Origin: Corallochytrium limacisporum
Lineage: Eukaryota > Opisthokonta
Reading direction: 5' to 3'
Length of the DNA stretch: 27,844 nt
NCBI GenBank assembly: GCA_002811645.1
Contig: PDIP01000075.1
Location: 75,042 to 102,885, forward strand
This document shows, piece after piece, positions 1 through 10,564 of the stretch. Position numbers and translations under genes: made by a program. Under the pieces are notes generated by a model that had not been told where the DNA came from, did no database searches, and worked only from the letters and a program-made list of their open reading frames with translations. Within the stretch, counting starts at the first letter, position 1. Every line of letters starts with the position of its first letter.

Positions 1-3000
1 GGGATTCGAATGAATGTGATTTGAATAGATTCGGCCTAATATTATGAGACAGAGGGTGGTACGTGCGGTGTGTGGTGTCCCATGTGTCGCCAATTGGACC
101 CACAGCCCTCCTCCCTTTCCTCCCTCCTGGCCCCTTCCGCCCTGCTCGTTCAGCTGGTGCTTGTATTTCTCTGGTTCTGTACTCCCTTCCTCCCCCCGCC
201 CCCCCCCCTGGCCTTGATCAGGAGTCTATTTATTTTGCTTAGTTGGTGTTTCCTTTGGGAGCTCTTGGGACACTTCGAGAAAATGCTTTGGCCCGGCCCG
301 CCCTCTTTATGGTACGATCAAGTCCCGCAAACAGATTGATTGCAAGATCATTATGATTTTTTGATTATTTTTTGATTACTGTACATGGTTGGCATTTGTT
401 TGTACCTTCATTTGCTGTTGGGTCCCTGCTGGTTGCGCTGCCGTTCAGGACGAGCAAGAGCTGCGACACATCCAAGGGGACAGTAATGTTGATCGGATAT
501 CTAGACATGGGTGGAACATGAAACATGGAATACAGATGTTGGGATCTGCACTGATATGGCATGGTAATGATATTCTGATGACCACCGACAGAGTAGTTCA
601 TATGGCGGTGTCCGTGAGATCTAATGGGAGCTGGACCATTGATAGAGATAGCACCTTGCACGCATGATTGGAGACCGCCGTTCAAAGTCAAGAAGATGCC
701 CATCATCATCATCCCAGCTCTCAACCGCCATCAGATCAGTCCACTTTGGTGCACAAGGACTAATGTCCCGCCATGCTCATAGCCGGGGAGTTCCGTATCA
801 GAGCAAACCGTTCAGCGTGATCCTTGGTAGTACGTTTGTGGTGGTGCACGCAGCGGGCAGATAACCCCAACGGTTGCTAAAGATCAGGCCAAACCCGGTC
901 CCCGGACCCTGTTTCAGAATTCCATTACCTGGCTATCGTCAGATAAGTTGGCCATCTGACGAGACAAACAAACAGCACGCTTTCTTAATCCAGCCCCGTT
1001 GGGATTTATGGGCAGTGAGTCGTACGAGGGTCGCTTTGATGAGGTGGCAAATGTCTCGTAGTGAATGTACGACAACCCATACCGGCCTGGGGAAGGAAAT
1101 AGTTGAAAATTGGACTCCTGATGTGGGCCCAGTGACCAGAGGTCAATTGCCACATCCCAGAGAAATCTATTCCACAAACCCTGGGTTTTACCTCGAAAGG
1201 CTCCAAACCTGGAATTTCTAATCGATATGGCTCGACTGGCAGATTATATACCGTACTTTTTATACTACAGTGAAATACATAATGAAACTAAGTACCTATC
1301 GATTCGTTCTCTTTTTTTCCAGCCCCTCCCAAGATGACCCGCTTTGGTCATGCCAACGAGAACACTGCGCCGGGGGGGTGGCGGGGGGAAAGGTTGTGGT
1401 TCTCGAGCCACAGACCACCGTATATTCATCATAGGCTGGCAAAAATAGGGTGCCCTACGACGTATGTCGTGCGCAGGCCGCAGGTCCGTACCCCACGTTT
1501 GTCCGGGCTTCTTCGGTACTCAATGAATGAGAGGCTCCTACAGAACACTTCAAAGGTGACGGTGAGGCCATAGACGGAAACTGTCACTCATTAAAAAAAT
1601 TCCATAGTAAATGTACCAAACTCCGAGATTTTTGGACCACAGCATTAACGAAGAACGACATTGTGGGTTAGAAAGGACGATACACCCACATGAAATGCAC
1701 AATACTCGCATTTACTGCGGTACAAATCGTATAGAGAGTACTACCAAGCACTGTTGAACTCCGACTAAGCGTTTCTAAAATCATATGACTCTGAATTCAC
1801 CTTCCTTGGCCCGTGCCAAGTGTCAGGAGTGGATGGGACAAGACTCATTGTCGGGTTCGTCGATTGAGTGATGGGACACCCTGTGAAGCTGAACGGGATG
1901 TTGTTCACCATGTTCAGTTTACTCACGAGTTTTCTGTGTCCTCTTCAGCTTGCCGGGGCCATTAGTTTTAAACGATTTGGCCCGTTCCTTGGGAGGAGGT
2001 GTGCCTGCATCCCATTCTCCTCCTCGTTCGCTCGGCAGTATCTGCTTGATGTTTTCAGTGCAACTCACGCAGGCAAATCAAGGGGCTGACGCATGGGCGC
2101 GAGGATCTCGGAGAGCGGGGCGTATTTTTTTGGGCTCGCTGGCCTGCTCGACCCTTACTACCGAAATTGTATGCGCCTTGGAACACCTATGAAGGCGTAC
2201 GGAACCGCCTTGGAGCTTTTGGCATTTGCAAGACACGGCTGAAATCTGTCAATTGGCAAAGATTGCCTCATGTCACAAAATGCAAAGTCAGTCGCTATAT
2301 AAATTGTATGGTAGCTTGGGGTAATGAGGAGTGGGCAATTAATAAGCGATGATGACTTGACAATTTGACAAGGCAACAGAAATGAAACGGGAAGGAGAAC
2401 CCTAAGCACCCGTTTAATACAGAATGTACTGCAACAATTAGCCTAGATCTGATTGTTGTGGAATAAATGCGCGGATGGGTTCTCCCAACGCGGACACCCA
2501 ATCCTTGCTGAGTATTGGCGAAGACGTGAACGAGCTATGGTGCGTCGAGAAAGTTGACAGCACGGTTTTCACGTTCTGTCATCAAAATTGATCGCAGTGG
2601 AAATACCATCGAAAAAGTAACTCGCTCTCGCCACCAAAATGAGATCTCAACCGTGTCACACACTGTGTCGAATGTAAACCCCCCCCCTTCCCGCAACGTC
2701 ACTCGTCTCCTCGGGCGGACCTGCTTGGCGATGGTATATTCAGTATGCAACTGGTGGATGGGTAGGAACGGGCGAAGAGCAAGAAGACAGTGGGTACACC
2801 AATCCGACGAACAGGCGGCCTACGTCAACCTGAATTGTGCAAAAACAAAGAATTTTCTCAAATGCAACCGGAGCCGAGTAGGTTAGATCTGAATTTTTTG
2901 CGGGCGAATGTGCCGAAATTGTGTCTCCTTCACCATTCGAAGCCAAAACGTCACCCGCCCCGGGGTCCTGTTTTGGTTGGTGGTGAGGACCGGGTACTGA

Positions 3001-4400
3001 ACGCTGCCTTGGTCGATGCACTCCCCCAACCCCGCCGTGGGGACTTGCCCTCCTCCAATAGGCCAGCCAAATTCTTTCCTTCTGACGAAGACCGGAGAGA
3101 AAAAAAAAATACATGAGAAAGGGACCCGGAATAAAGTGGAAAGTGGAATGGTTGCTCGGATTGTGAAAGCGCGAGACCAGTGTTTGTAGTGACCAACTGG
3201 GATCTCAGCTACCGTGCCCAAGGTGTGCATCATAGTATTTAAGCAGTCAAATATAAACCCTGGCGGCACTGCCAAAATGATTTCCAAAATTAAAAAGGAA
3301 TCGGCCAGACGATTCACCAGTCCGCCCAGAGACGGGGACGTTACCGTCACGTTCGGTATATAAAGTACTGCTATTTTGCAGTAAACGGTCAAAAGGGGCA
3401 AGTCTTAAGTCTGTGGGGGAGGCGAAGTGGTATTCTTTCGATGGACCCATCAGCAATGGTCACAGACTATCCCCACCCACTACTGCTGCGCAACACGAAT
3501 AGAGTGGCCTGAGCGGTTGGAGACCATACAATTTATATAGAGAAGCACACATGAGACTGAGAAAAGATTAACGATAAGAAAATGGCGTGGGTTTGGAGTG
3601 GGTGTCTGTATTTTTTAACTCTTTTTACCGGGTCCCATTGCCGTGCGACTCTTGACCACTCGAAATTTGCCATTATTTTTGTATTGGATCGCAGTGGTGA
3701 CACTGCCAACACAGCGACATTGTCGTTCGGGTGGGGTAGAGCGTAACTGGACAACCGTACAATGACATGACTAGGTTGACCGGTTTCCACGACTGCGTCA
3801 TGTGCCACTGTCGTTTTGGCCATGCTGAAAGGAACAGTAGAGAAACAATAGTTCATATCTGGTCCTACGACTTTTCCTATGGATGGCAATGGATGCTTGT
3901 ACATAGTGTATGTGCTTTAGTATCCGCGCTGTTCCTCAGAGGTAGGTTGATTGTCCGTTTCGTGACATGTCGCCCCTGGCCTTATTTGCTCCATTCCGCA
4001 TTCTTTGCTGGATCTGTCGCTTTGGTCTCTTGTGTGTGTATGACAGTGTCTTCGAGTGTATGTGCTCAGCCCATTCATTTCGAAAGGAAACCAACAGATC
4101 TGCAGAGCTCCCGAGAAAATGAAAGCCACCACAGCCCGCTACAGTCACACAGTGTTGTAAAAGTATTTGGGTACCGAACATGGAGAAAGCCAAGGTTTGG
4201 AATGTCAGAACACCCCCCCTTTTTCCTGACTGTCAAAAATGTGTCTCCTTCCCAAATTATTCTGCAGTTGGTGCACTCGTTCCGAGGAATGAAGAGAGTA
4301 GGAATTGCGCAATGATGGGGGTGCTGGTGTGTATGGCATTCCAGCGTTCAGTCTGTCCCAGTTCAACCAGGAAACAGCCCGCTTTGTGACTCCGCGCTCG
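1..4400. other. Gene-free stretch with no supported coding region
   Basis: I find no convincing gene here on either strand. The open frames are short, overlap each other on both strands, often begin at TTG or GTG rather than ATG, and show no family resemblance. The longest ATG frame (3767-4315, +, 182 codons) has two hydrophobic segments but nothing recognisable. Several pyrimidine tracts followed by AG (for example near 1310-1321) could be splice acceptors but have no partner. I see no tRNA, rRNA or transposase remnant. It may be a long intergenic region, a decayed element, or the upstream part of a non-coding transcript. Confidence 0.55.
354..378. repeat. GATT/T-run AT-rich repeat, copy 1
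   Basis: The tract is built from TGA-T6-GATT-like units. The 13-mer TGATTTTTTGATT at 354-366 recurs identically at 10541-10553, about 10 kb away in the TRP4/giant-gene promoter region. The second copy also carries an 8-bp inverted repeat (10538-10545 with 10557-10564). This may be chance in AT-rich spacer DNA or a shared promoter element. Confidence 0.45.
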
Positions 4401-6025
4401 GTTTTGTTCTTGATCTTATCCAACTTTTTTTTTTGTCCACTGTTGGGGGAGGGCGTTCGTGTACCCAAAATTCGTGTCCCGCCCCACACCACCACACCCC
4501 CCCCCCAATCCCGCCTCGGTCGAACTGTCCAACCAGAGAGCGGGTACTGGGCCGTGTGGGATTTACCAGGTCTTGCAGCCTTACTAAATTTGCCGGTTCT
4601 CAACTTTTCGCGCTTGTGCATGTTGCATAAGGTCCATGTTTGGAGCTTACTCTGACTTGGAGAGCGGTGGGTGGGTAGCCCTTTAAACTCTTGGCCACAA
4701 CAAACCTGCTGTTGCTCTGCAATTTAGCAGCGGGTTGGATACTGAAATGTATCTGCTTACTCGGTTCTCCACCACCACTGGTATTCCTCCCACTCTATCG
4801 CGTGTGTTCATCGTCCCCTCCCGCTCGTTTGGTCTTAGTTTCTTGTGCTCCGGTCACACAACACAAGGAAACACACCCCTTCGGCTGGTTGGCAGGTTGA
4901 AGAAAATCTCTCATTATAGGTAATATATGACTGTTCTTTAAAGAACCCATTCTAGATGTTCAACGGCAGATAAAGAGATAGTAAGGATAAGGAGAAAGTG
5001 AGATGTGACAGTTACGCCTCCCCTGCTGCGCGCACGAGCCAAGGCTCCTCCTCCCTTTTTTCCTTTGTGGTATCTCGCGGCCTGGTTGTTTCTGTCGCAC
5101 TGGCGCTTCCCCAGATTTTTAATTTTGTCATTTTCACTTCTGCCACTTCCCCCCTCCCCCTTCCCCTTGCTCTGGCCGATTGGAATTCCTCTCCTGTCTC
5201 TATCTCTCTTTTTTCTTGCCGTCCTTCAGTGGAAAGTGTTTGGCAGCAGTGGCAGTATGAAAACGTCACAATGGAGAATTCATTATTTGCGACGAATTTA
5301 AGAAATACAAAAATAAATACAAGAACCCGCGACCTTCCGAAATACCTTCACTGCTGCCATTTCTTGCATATATTTGCTATAGATAATACGGAAGAATCTA
5401 CCAGGCCCCTGTGAACACAATCACTTCTCAGACCTGCAACCATACGCCACCCGTTTGGTTTCTTCTCGTGCTTCCTCCCCCCTCCCCAACTTCCTCGCTC
5501 TACACTCTTCCTTCTTTGCCTCTCGCTCGGCTTACCTTCCACCACTCCAATCCCTGTCCTCATTCCCCCCCCCCACACCCGTGCGGGGTTTGTTCCAATG
5601 GCCCATTGCTCACAGTTGTCTCAGGAGGACAACAGGCAGCAGGCTACTCATGTGTCGCTGCTGAGCGCAGTACGGGAGCCGCCCGGGAAAAGGGGGGGGG
5701 GGTTTGGGGCTTCGAAAACCCATTCTACAGCGTTGACTACCGCGGTCCCTGATGATCATCTCCGCCCACTGTGCACGAAAGCAAGAACACTGATACACGA
5801 GACAGTGCGGGGGTTGGAGAGGACAGGAGGCAATTGGATATACCTTCTGGGGGTTGGGGAGGGACCCCCAGCACCTTTGAAACCGCCGTCCCCGCTCTGT
5901 ATGTCCAACGCAGTGTGTGTACCTGACGAGGGGTCTTGCCTGTCCCTGCGGGCCACTTCTTCCGATTTGTTCCTTCCTTTCGGGCCGACGAACAAGACGT
6001 TCCTTCCTTTTCCCTGTCCTCCCCC

Positions 6026-6043
6026 CCACCACCACCACCACCA
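6026..6043 (+). repeat. (CCA)n short tandem repeat
   Basis: About six CCA units follow a C-run and precede an A-run inside the pyrimidine-rich region. This is a simple sequence repeat with no visible coding role. Confidence 0.7.
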
Positions 6044-6150
6044 AAAAAGAAGTAGAAAAATCGTGCCGGACCTTTTGCCTCGTCCTTTGATCTGACCGCC
6101 GTCCCCCTTTTCCCAATTTCTTTTTTCTGTGTCAGTTCTTTTTGTTCCGG

Positions 6151-6188
6151 CTAACCCCCACCCCTTTCCTCTCTCCTCCCTTTTACAG
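6151..6188 (+). other. Strong candidate 3' splice site (branch point plus acceptor)
   Basis: CTAAC at 6151-6155 is followed by an unbroken pyrimidine-rich tract and TTTTACAG ending at 6188. The branch-A to AG distance is about 34 nt. A second, similar arrangement sits just upstream: CTGAC at 6091-6095, a pyrimidine tract, then TCAG near 6134. A GTATGT at 5899-5904 could be the donor. This fits a spliced 5' leader for the kinase or a non-coding RNA, but pyrimidine bias alone could mimic it. Confidence 0.3.
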
Positions 6189-6306
6189 GCATTGTCCACC
6201 TTTCTTTGTTTCCTTCGTTTCGAAAAGGATTTTTTTTGTGCCACTCTTCTCGCTTCTTCCCCCCTCCCCCCGTCTCCATTTCGGGGCCTCCTTTTTCCTA
6301 ATACCC

Positions 6307-6401
6307 CGGCCCGGGAAAAAAAAAGGATGGAAGGGAAGGTGGCGAGAGTTGGGGAAGGGAGGGGAAGAAAGTAGGGAGAGGGGGAGAGGGAAGGGGGGGG
6401 G
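6307..6401 (+). other. Purine-rich block following the pyrimidine-rich block
   Basis: Over about 95 bases the + strand is almost all G and A with only scattered pyrimidines, including a G-run just before 6402. It directly follows the C/T-rich stretch, so strand composition reverses abruptly. Such R/Y tracts can form unusual structures (inference). No gene is seen. Confidence 0.6.
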
Positions 6402-6895
6402 TGTCACTTCTCGCTATTATCGCCCTGTCGCAGTGAGGGAGCAAGCGCGCCCCCGCGCTAGGTTCGGCACCACACGGCTCGGACCATGGTGCATAGGTCT
6501 ACCAAAGGTGCTGCATTGGCAAACATTGTTTTCAAATGGTAGGTGTTCCTGATTTTTTTCTTCCCGAGAAATCCTGGAGGCTTCTGGGTTTATCTGTGCT
6601 CTGAAGATGCCAGTGTTGTGAGTACGTTCCGTCGGGACCTTTCATTTTTTGTGCGAGGAAGGACGATCGTACATTTTTTGCTTTGTTGGCCAGGAAAAGA
6701 AGAACCGTGACAAAAAAAGAGGAACGACTGCAACGAGGTGCGTTCTGTTTCAAGGTGTCTTGTTGCTGAAAGTTGAAACACTCCCAAGTACGACGACTTG
6801 TAACAGTTTTCACCCTTGTCGTGGCATCCAAGGTGAAAGTGTGGTACTTGGAACGTGTCTAGGGAGAAGATGAGGTTTTCACCTTTTGCGGCATA

Positions 6896-7049
6896 GTAAG
6901 TAATGATCAACTGTCGTGTACAAACGGGCCAAACTACAGTCTGTCACCTGTGAATCGTTCAGCTGAAGACATTTCTTCCTTTGAAAGATAAGACTCATTT
7001 GCAGAGTACCCACCGTTACAAATTGGGCTTTACGCAGATATTTACATAG
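6896..7049 (+). other. Candidate 5'-leader intron of the kinase gene
   Basis: GTAAGT at 6896-6901 is a consensus donor. AG acceptors occur at 7035-7036 (TTTACGCAG) and 7048-7049 (TTACATAG), the latter only six bases before the start codon. A leader intron of about 140-154 nt would explain these sites. No clear CTRAY branch point is visible, so the call is tentative. Confidence 0.25.
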
Positions 7050-7055
7050 TTGGCA

Positions 7056-8126
7056 ATGAGTCCAAACGTCCACACCAAGCGACCCACTCCTGTCGAAGCC
7101 ATGGATGTAGACAACAACAAGATGCCTGAGCCTCAGGCTGACGAGGCATTCACCGGTGGAAACATCTACGAAGAGGGCAACATGCGCCACTACAACGAGT
7201 ATGTCGTTGACATGACCCAGCCTCCAGTCGGCAACGGACGTCATGGTGATGTCTACATGGGTATGCACTCCAAGACCGGCAAGAAGGTAGCAGTCAAGAC
7301 CGTCGTCCGCAAGCAGCGCACAGAAGACCGCCAACGTATGGAGATCCTACTTATGCGTCGTTTGAAGCACCCTAACATTGTCCGCCTGGTTGATGTCATT
7401 GAGACGGACCGGGAGTTCATCCTGATCACAGAGTTTGTTGAGGGTGGCGAACTCTTTAGTCGCATTCGCGATAGTGGCCCGGGATACCTTGAAGAGAAGG
7501 AAATGCGCCACTACTTTGCACAGCTGATTAGTGCTGTGGAGTACTGCCATAAGCACGGAATCAGCCATCGGGACTTGAAGCCGGAGAACATTCTTCTTGA
7601 CGCTGAAGCTGACCGGGTAAAGATTATTGATTTCGGTTTCGGAAACATCATGCAGCCAAACAAGCAGCTCAAGACTCGCTGCGGCTCTCCTCACTACATG
7701 CCTCCTGAGATTGTTCAGGGCAAGCAGTACCAGGGACATGCCGTCGACGTATGGTGTCTCGGCGTGACCCTGTACGTGTCTCTGTGCGGTCGCTATCCGT
7801 TCGACGGTGGCAACATTCAGGAGCTGTATGCTGAGATCCTGACGGCTCCCTTGCACTTCCCTAAGGAACGTCACCTTAGCCTGCAGTGTCAGCAGCTGGT
7901 CTACATGATGTTGGAGCGGAATCCTGCCACGCGCATTACCATTGAGGCTATCAAGGAGCACCCCTGGCTAGTTGCTGAGGAAAAGCAAGCTGTAAGGCTG
8001 ACTCCTTCCAGTACGCGCATGGATCGCAAGTCTGAACCGACCACAAATGGTAAGGCCAACGGCAAGTCAAAACGCCCTGTTGGCAAGGACAAACTGGACG
8101 ATGACAAGAAGTGTGTGATTTGCTAG
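7056..8126 (+). CDS. SNF1/AMPK-related Ser/Thr protein kinase with C-terminal CaaX box
   Basis: 356 residues, no visible intron. All kinase motifs are present: glycine loop (G59-x-G61-x-x-G64-x-V66), VAVK lysine K81, helix-C E96, HRDLKPEN with D173, DFG D192-G194, and a PPE variant of APE (216-218). The activation loop has LKTRCGSPHY, so T207 aligns with the LKB1-type phospho-threonine of SNF1/AMPK. The domain spans about 50-305. A basic, lysine-rich tail ends in KKCVIC, a CaaX motif with C353; the terminal cysteine favours farnesylation over geranylgeranylation (family knowledge). This predicts membrane attachment, which is unusual for this kinase class. There is no UBA or other regulatory domain. 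The frame extends two codons upstream to a TTG; the first ATG (7056) is taken as the start. The gene is convergent with TRP4. Exact subfamily (KIN4/NIM1-like or other CAMKL) is uncertain. Confidence 0.93.
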   Translation: MSPNVHTKRPTPVEAMDVDNNKMPEPQADEAFTGGNIYEEGNMRHYNEYVVDMTQPPVGNGRHGDVYMGMHSKTGKKVAVKTVVRKQRTEDRQRMEILLMRRLKHPNIVRLVDVIETDREFILITEFVEGGELFSRIRDSGPGYLEEKEMRHYFAQLISAVEYCHKHGISHRDLKPENILLDAEADRVKIIDFGFGNIMQPNKQLKTRCGSPHYMPPEIVQGKQYQGHAVDVWCLGVTLYVSLCGRYPFDGGNIQELYAEILTAPLHFPKERHLSLQCQQLVYMMLERNPATRITIEAIKEHPWLVAEEKQAVRLTPSSTRMDRKSEPTTNGKANGKSKRPVGKDKLDDDKKCVIC

Positions 8127-8779
8127 ATCTGTTGCTTCCCTGGTGGAACCCCCGGAGGGAATATTTGAAAAATACTGAACACCATTTGGCATTTGGCATG
8201 CATCAACAAGCATGTGACGCACGCACACACATACTTGACATACTTTAACTTCTCATGATATCAATGCATTCACACGACTTTCGAATCGATCCAGACACAA
8301 ACTGGACAGCTTACACTCCCTAGACAGGAGTCTACGAAACAGCGGGCGGGTACACTTTGAACTTTGCAAAGGGCATGACTGCATCATTCCCAAAAAATTT
8401 CTGTTCAACATCATATTCTGCAATTTTGCAAAGGGAAAGAGGTATATTGTAATAATCGAGAACAAGTTCAAACTCTGAAGGAAACGTAGTAAGCAGTACC
8501 TAGTGGGAAAAAGGGAAAGCGAACACAAGCTCCAATAGCGAACCCCTATGCGCTTTCTTTCAGACATTGTTTTAGATGCGGAACCGCTACAAACCAAGTA
8601 CATTATAACACCTATTCAAACAGTAAACATGAAAGAACCAAGTCATCTCATTGACATCATAGTCGGTAATATAGTGTGTGACCCTCTAACCTATGCAACG
8701 GTTAGAATTCTATCCTCGCTAATTCAATGCATGTATCAATGTCGGGGCATGGAAACAATGACGAAAGAAGAGACCATAC
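8127..8779. other. 3' intergenic region between convergent kinase and TRP4
   Basis: No gene is seen. It contains a tandem ATTTGGC duplication near 8183-8198, a short CA-rich run near 8220-8232, and two copies of TTTGCAAAGGG at 8363-8373 and 8425-8435; the first sits in a perfect 10-bp palindrome, CTTTGCAAAG. The 3' untranslated regions of both genes must end in this spacer. Confidence 0.6.
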
Positions 8780-9850
8780 TCATGAGCTTGCCTTCTCCTG
8801 AGCACCGATCTGTCTGGTCAGTTCAATGTACTTCTGTACAGTAGCCTTGGCTGCACCGGAGAGCAATGCGTTCTTTGCCTCCTTGAAGCCATCCTTGAGC
8901 GTCTCCACTCGTCCTGCGACGTACAGAAGCGCGGCTGCCTGAATGCATACGAAATCTGCCTCGGCTCGCTCCTTGCCGTCCAGGATATCGTTGAAGATGG
9001 CTCGGTTATACTGTGCATCGCCACCCTGCATGTCGGTGAGTTTGTGGATCTGGGCGCCAAAATCGTCCACTGGGTGGACCTCATATTGACAAATCGCACC
9101 GTTCTTGATTTCCCAGATGCTCGTCTTGCCCTCCGGGGAGATCTCATCCAGTCCACATTGGCCCCAGCACACGATGGCCCGGTCGACGCCGCGCATCTTT
9201 AGAACTTCGGCCATGACCGGTCCTAAGCCTTCCTGGTAGACGCCAAAGACACCTACTTTGGGACTTGTGGGGTTCATTAGTGGTCCCAAGATGTTGAAGA
9301 TAGTTCGTGTCCCGATTTGCTTTCGCGCCTTAGCTACGTTAGCCATGGACGGGTGGAATACTTGGGCAAAGAGGAAGGCATAGTTGGCCTGCTCGATTAC
9401 CTCCTTCAATCCCCTAGGACTCACGCTCAGGTCCGCACCCATCGCTTCCAGTAGATCCGCAGATCCGCACTTGCTGCTGGCTGCACGATTCCCGTGTTTA
9501 GCGACGCGTAATCCAAAGCTAGCAACAACCAATCCAGCAGCGGTGCTGACGTTGAAAGTGTCCACACCATCACCTCCCGTGCCAACAATGTCCAGTGTTG
9601 TACCCCAGTCCTCGCACAGATTCGCGTGGGCTAGCATTTCCTCCACCGCGCCATTCACGACTATCGGATCATGACCGCGCTTGAGTTTCAGGGCTATGAG
9701 CAGTGCACCCTTTTGTGACTCTGTGGCGATGCCTTCAGCCATTTCCTTGAATGCACCGCGGACCTTGGTGTGCAGGCCCTCAATCTCATTAGGACCATCG
9801 CAGAGGTCCTTGATCAAAGTCCTAGTTACCGGTCCTCCCTCGTTCGCCAT
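8780..9850 (-). CDS. TRP4: Anthranilate phosphoribosyltransferase
   Basis: 356 residues, starting at an ATG with in-frame stop at 8780-8782. It transfers the phosphoribosyl group of PRPP to anthranilate, the second committed step of tryptophan synthesis, in the cytosol. The family signatures are clear: the PRPP-binding GTGGD at 90-94 followed by DTFNVST (97-103), KHGNR at 118-122 with the downstream SSKCGSADLLEAMGA, and the late NILGPLMNPT segment. The N-terminal helical domain (about 1-75) and the alpha/beta domain are both complete, and the length fits stand-alone enzymes. No fused trp domain is present. A TATA-like TATTTTATAA lies 109 nt upstream, and no upstream ATG lies between it and the start. 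The promoter region is shared with the divergent giant gene. Confidence 0.95.
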   Translation of the reverse strand: MANEGGPVTRTLIKDLCDGPNEIEGLHTKVRGAFKEMAEGIATESQKGALLIALKLKRGHDPIVVNGAVEEMLAHANLCEDWGTTLDIVGTGGDGVDTFNVSTAAGLVVASFGLRVAKHGNRAASSKCGSADLLEAMGADLSVSPRGLKEVIEQANYAFLFAQVFHPSMANVAKARKQIGTRTIFNILGPLMNPTSPKVGVFGVYQEGLGPVMAEVLKMRGVDRAIVCWGQCGLDEISPEGKTSIWEIKNGAICQYEVHPVDDFGAQIHKLTDMQGGDAQYNRAIFNDILDGKERAEADFVCIQAAALLYVAGRVETLKDGFKEAKNALLSGAAKATVQKYIELTRQIGAQEKASS

Positions 9851-9958
9851 TGTATTCGATTCTTGTGTGGTTATTCTGGGGCGTTCCCCGTGACTTCAAG
9901 AACACTAAGTTTTTCAAATATCTTCCTGTTTTCTAAGGTTGTGTCGCAGCTTATGTTG

Positions 9959-9968
9959 TTATAAAATA
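9959..9968 (-). promoter_or_regulatory. TATA-like box upstream of TRP4
   Basis: TATTTTATAA on the minus strand, 109 nt upstream of the TRP4 ATG, a normal distance for a fungal core promoter. Confidence 0.4.
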
Positions 9969-10285
9969 ATGGTGCGCTGCCGTGTCCACTGACAACAAGT
10001 ATCCATTCAATGAGTTCCTATGTACCTGCGATGTTATGTTACATCTCTGCAGATCTTCGTAGTGGTAATGATGGTCCTCCTACCACGACCACCATCATTG
10101 TCGCTAATGCAGCAAAGACCAGGAACGAGAGTGAAGCTATCAGACACTAGGAAAGATAGGTGTGAGGATCGCGCAGAGTATACAGGGATCCCGACCGCCG
10201 GGCGAACTTGGGTCAACAACCAGAATGTGTGGCCGTTGCCCTTTAGCTGGAGAGCACAACCGGGTCTCCATTTGTGAGCGAGCGC

Positions 10286-10291
10286 CACGTG
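10286..10291. promoter_or_regulatory. E-box CACGTG
   Basis: A perfect CACGTG palindrome in the divergent promoter region, the core bound by Cbf1/USF-type bHLH factors. A single 6-mer in 1.1 kb has limited weight. Confidence 0.3.
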
Positions 10292-10540
10292 AAATGCCCT
10301 TTGCCATACTGAAAGTACGGCAGCCAATTCGTACCCACTGCGGGAGAGATATCGAAATTCTCCTGAAAGGTCCCCATTAAAGAAAGAAACCACAATGGAG
10401 GCTCTCTGCTGTCACTTCATATGTTCACTACCGAAACCGCGGAAGGAACCTTGAGTCCAGACGGCTCCATCGCTCCAGGTTGCGCAAGCGCGGCCCGAGG
10501 AACAAGGGGGAGAGAGTTCTTCGGATGGCGGTTGATTATT

Positions 10541-10564
10541 TGATTTTTTGATTTTTAATCAAAT
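10541..10564. repeat. GATT/T-run AT-rich repeat, copy 2
   Basis: Contains the same 13-mer (10541-10553) as positions 354-366. An 8-bp inverted repeat ATTTGATT/AATCAAAT (10538-10545, 10557-10564) flanks the core. It lies about 420 bp upstream of the giant gene. Confidence 0.45.

Larger units (their letters stand above)
4400..6306. other. Long pyrimidine-rich gene-free region
   Basis: The + strand is dominated by C and T, with homopolymer runs (T-run near 4425-4435, C-run near 4497-4507, G-run near 5692-5701) and tracts such as 5140-5220, 5465-5580 and 6095-6300. Frames here translate to proline/leucine/serine-rich low-complexity sequence on one strand and arginine/glycine-rich on the other, as expected of biased DNA rather than genes. 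It could be a regulatory or transcribed leader region for the kinase downstream. No gene is supported. Confidence 0.6.

Noticed and set aside
389-667. 92-codon + strand frame with a signal-peptide-like N-terminus
   Set aside because: It starts at TTG, not ATG, and overlaps an equally long minus-strand frame that also starts at TTG.
1868-2089. 73-codon frame with a hydrophobic N-terminus
   Set aside because: Starts at GTG, is short, and has an overlapping frame on the same strand and no family resemblance.
3504-3520. Sequence resembling a tRNA-Ser/Leu A box (GTGGCCTGAGCGGTTGG)
   Set aside because: No B box or cloverleaf follows within tRNA distance, and the A box carries an extra base.
3767-4315. 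182-codon ATG frame on the + strand with two hydrophobic segments
   Set aside because: No recognisable family, no promoter or codon bias like the real genes, and similar-length frames occur on the opposite strand nearby; it is likely chance.
5315-5345. Reverse-strand sequence resembling a tRNA T-arm (GGTCGCGGGTTC)
   Set aside because: The B box diverges after GGTTC and no acceptor or anticodon arms can be paired.
5598-6244. Overlapping frames of 160-168 codons on both strands
   Set aside because: Translations are low-complexity (Pro/Ser or Arg/Gly-rich), produced by the pyrimidine bias of the DNA.
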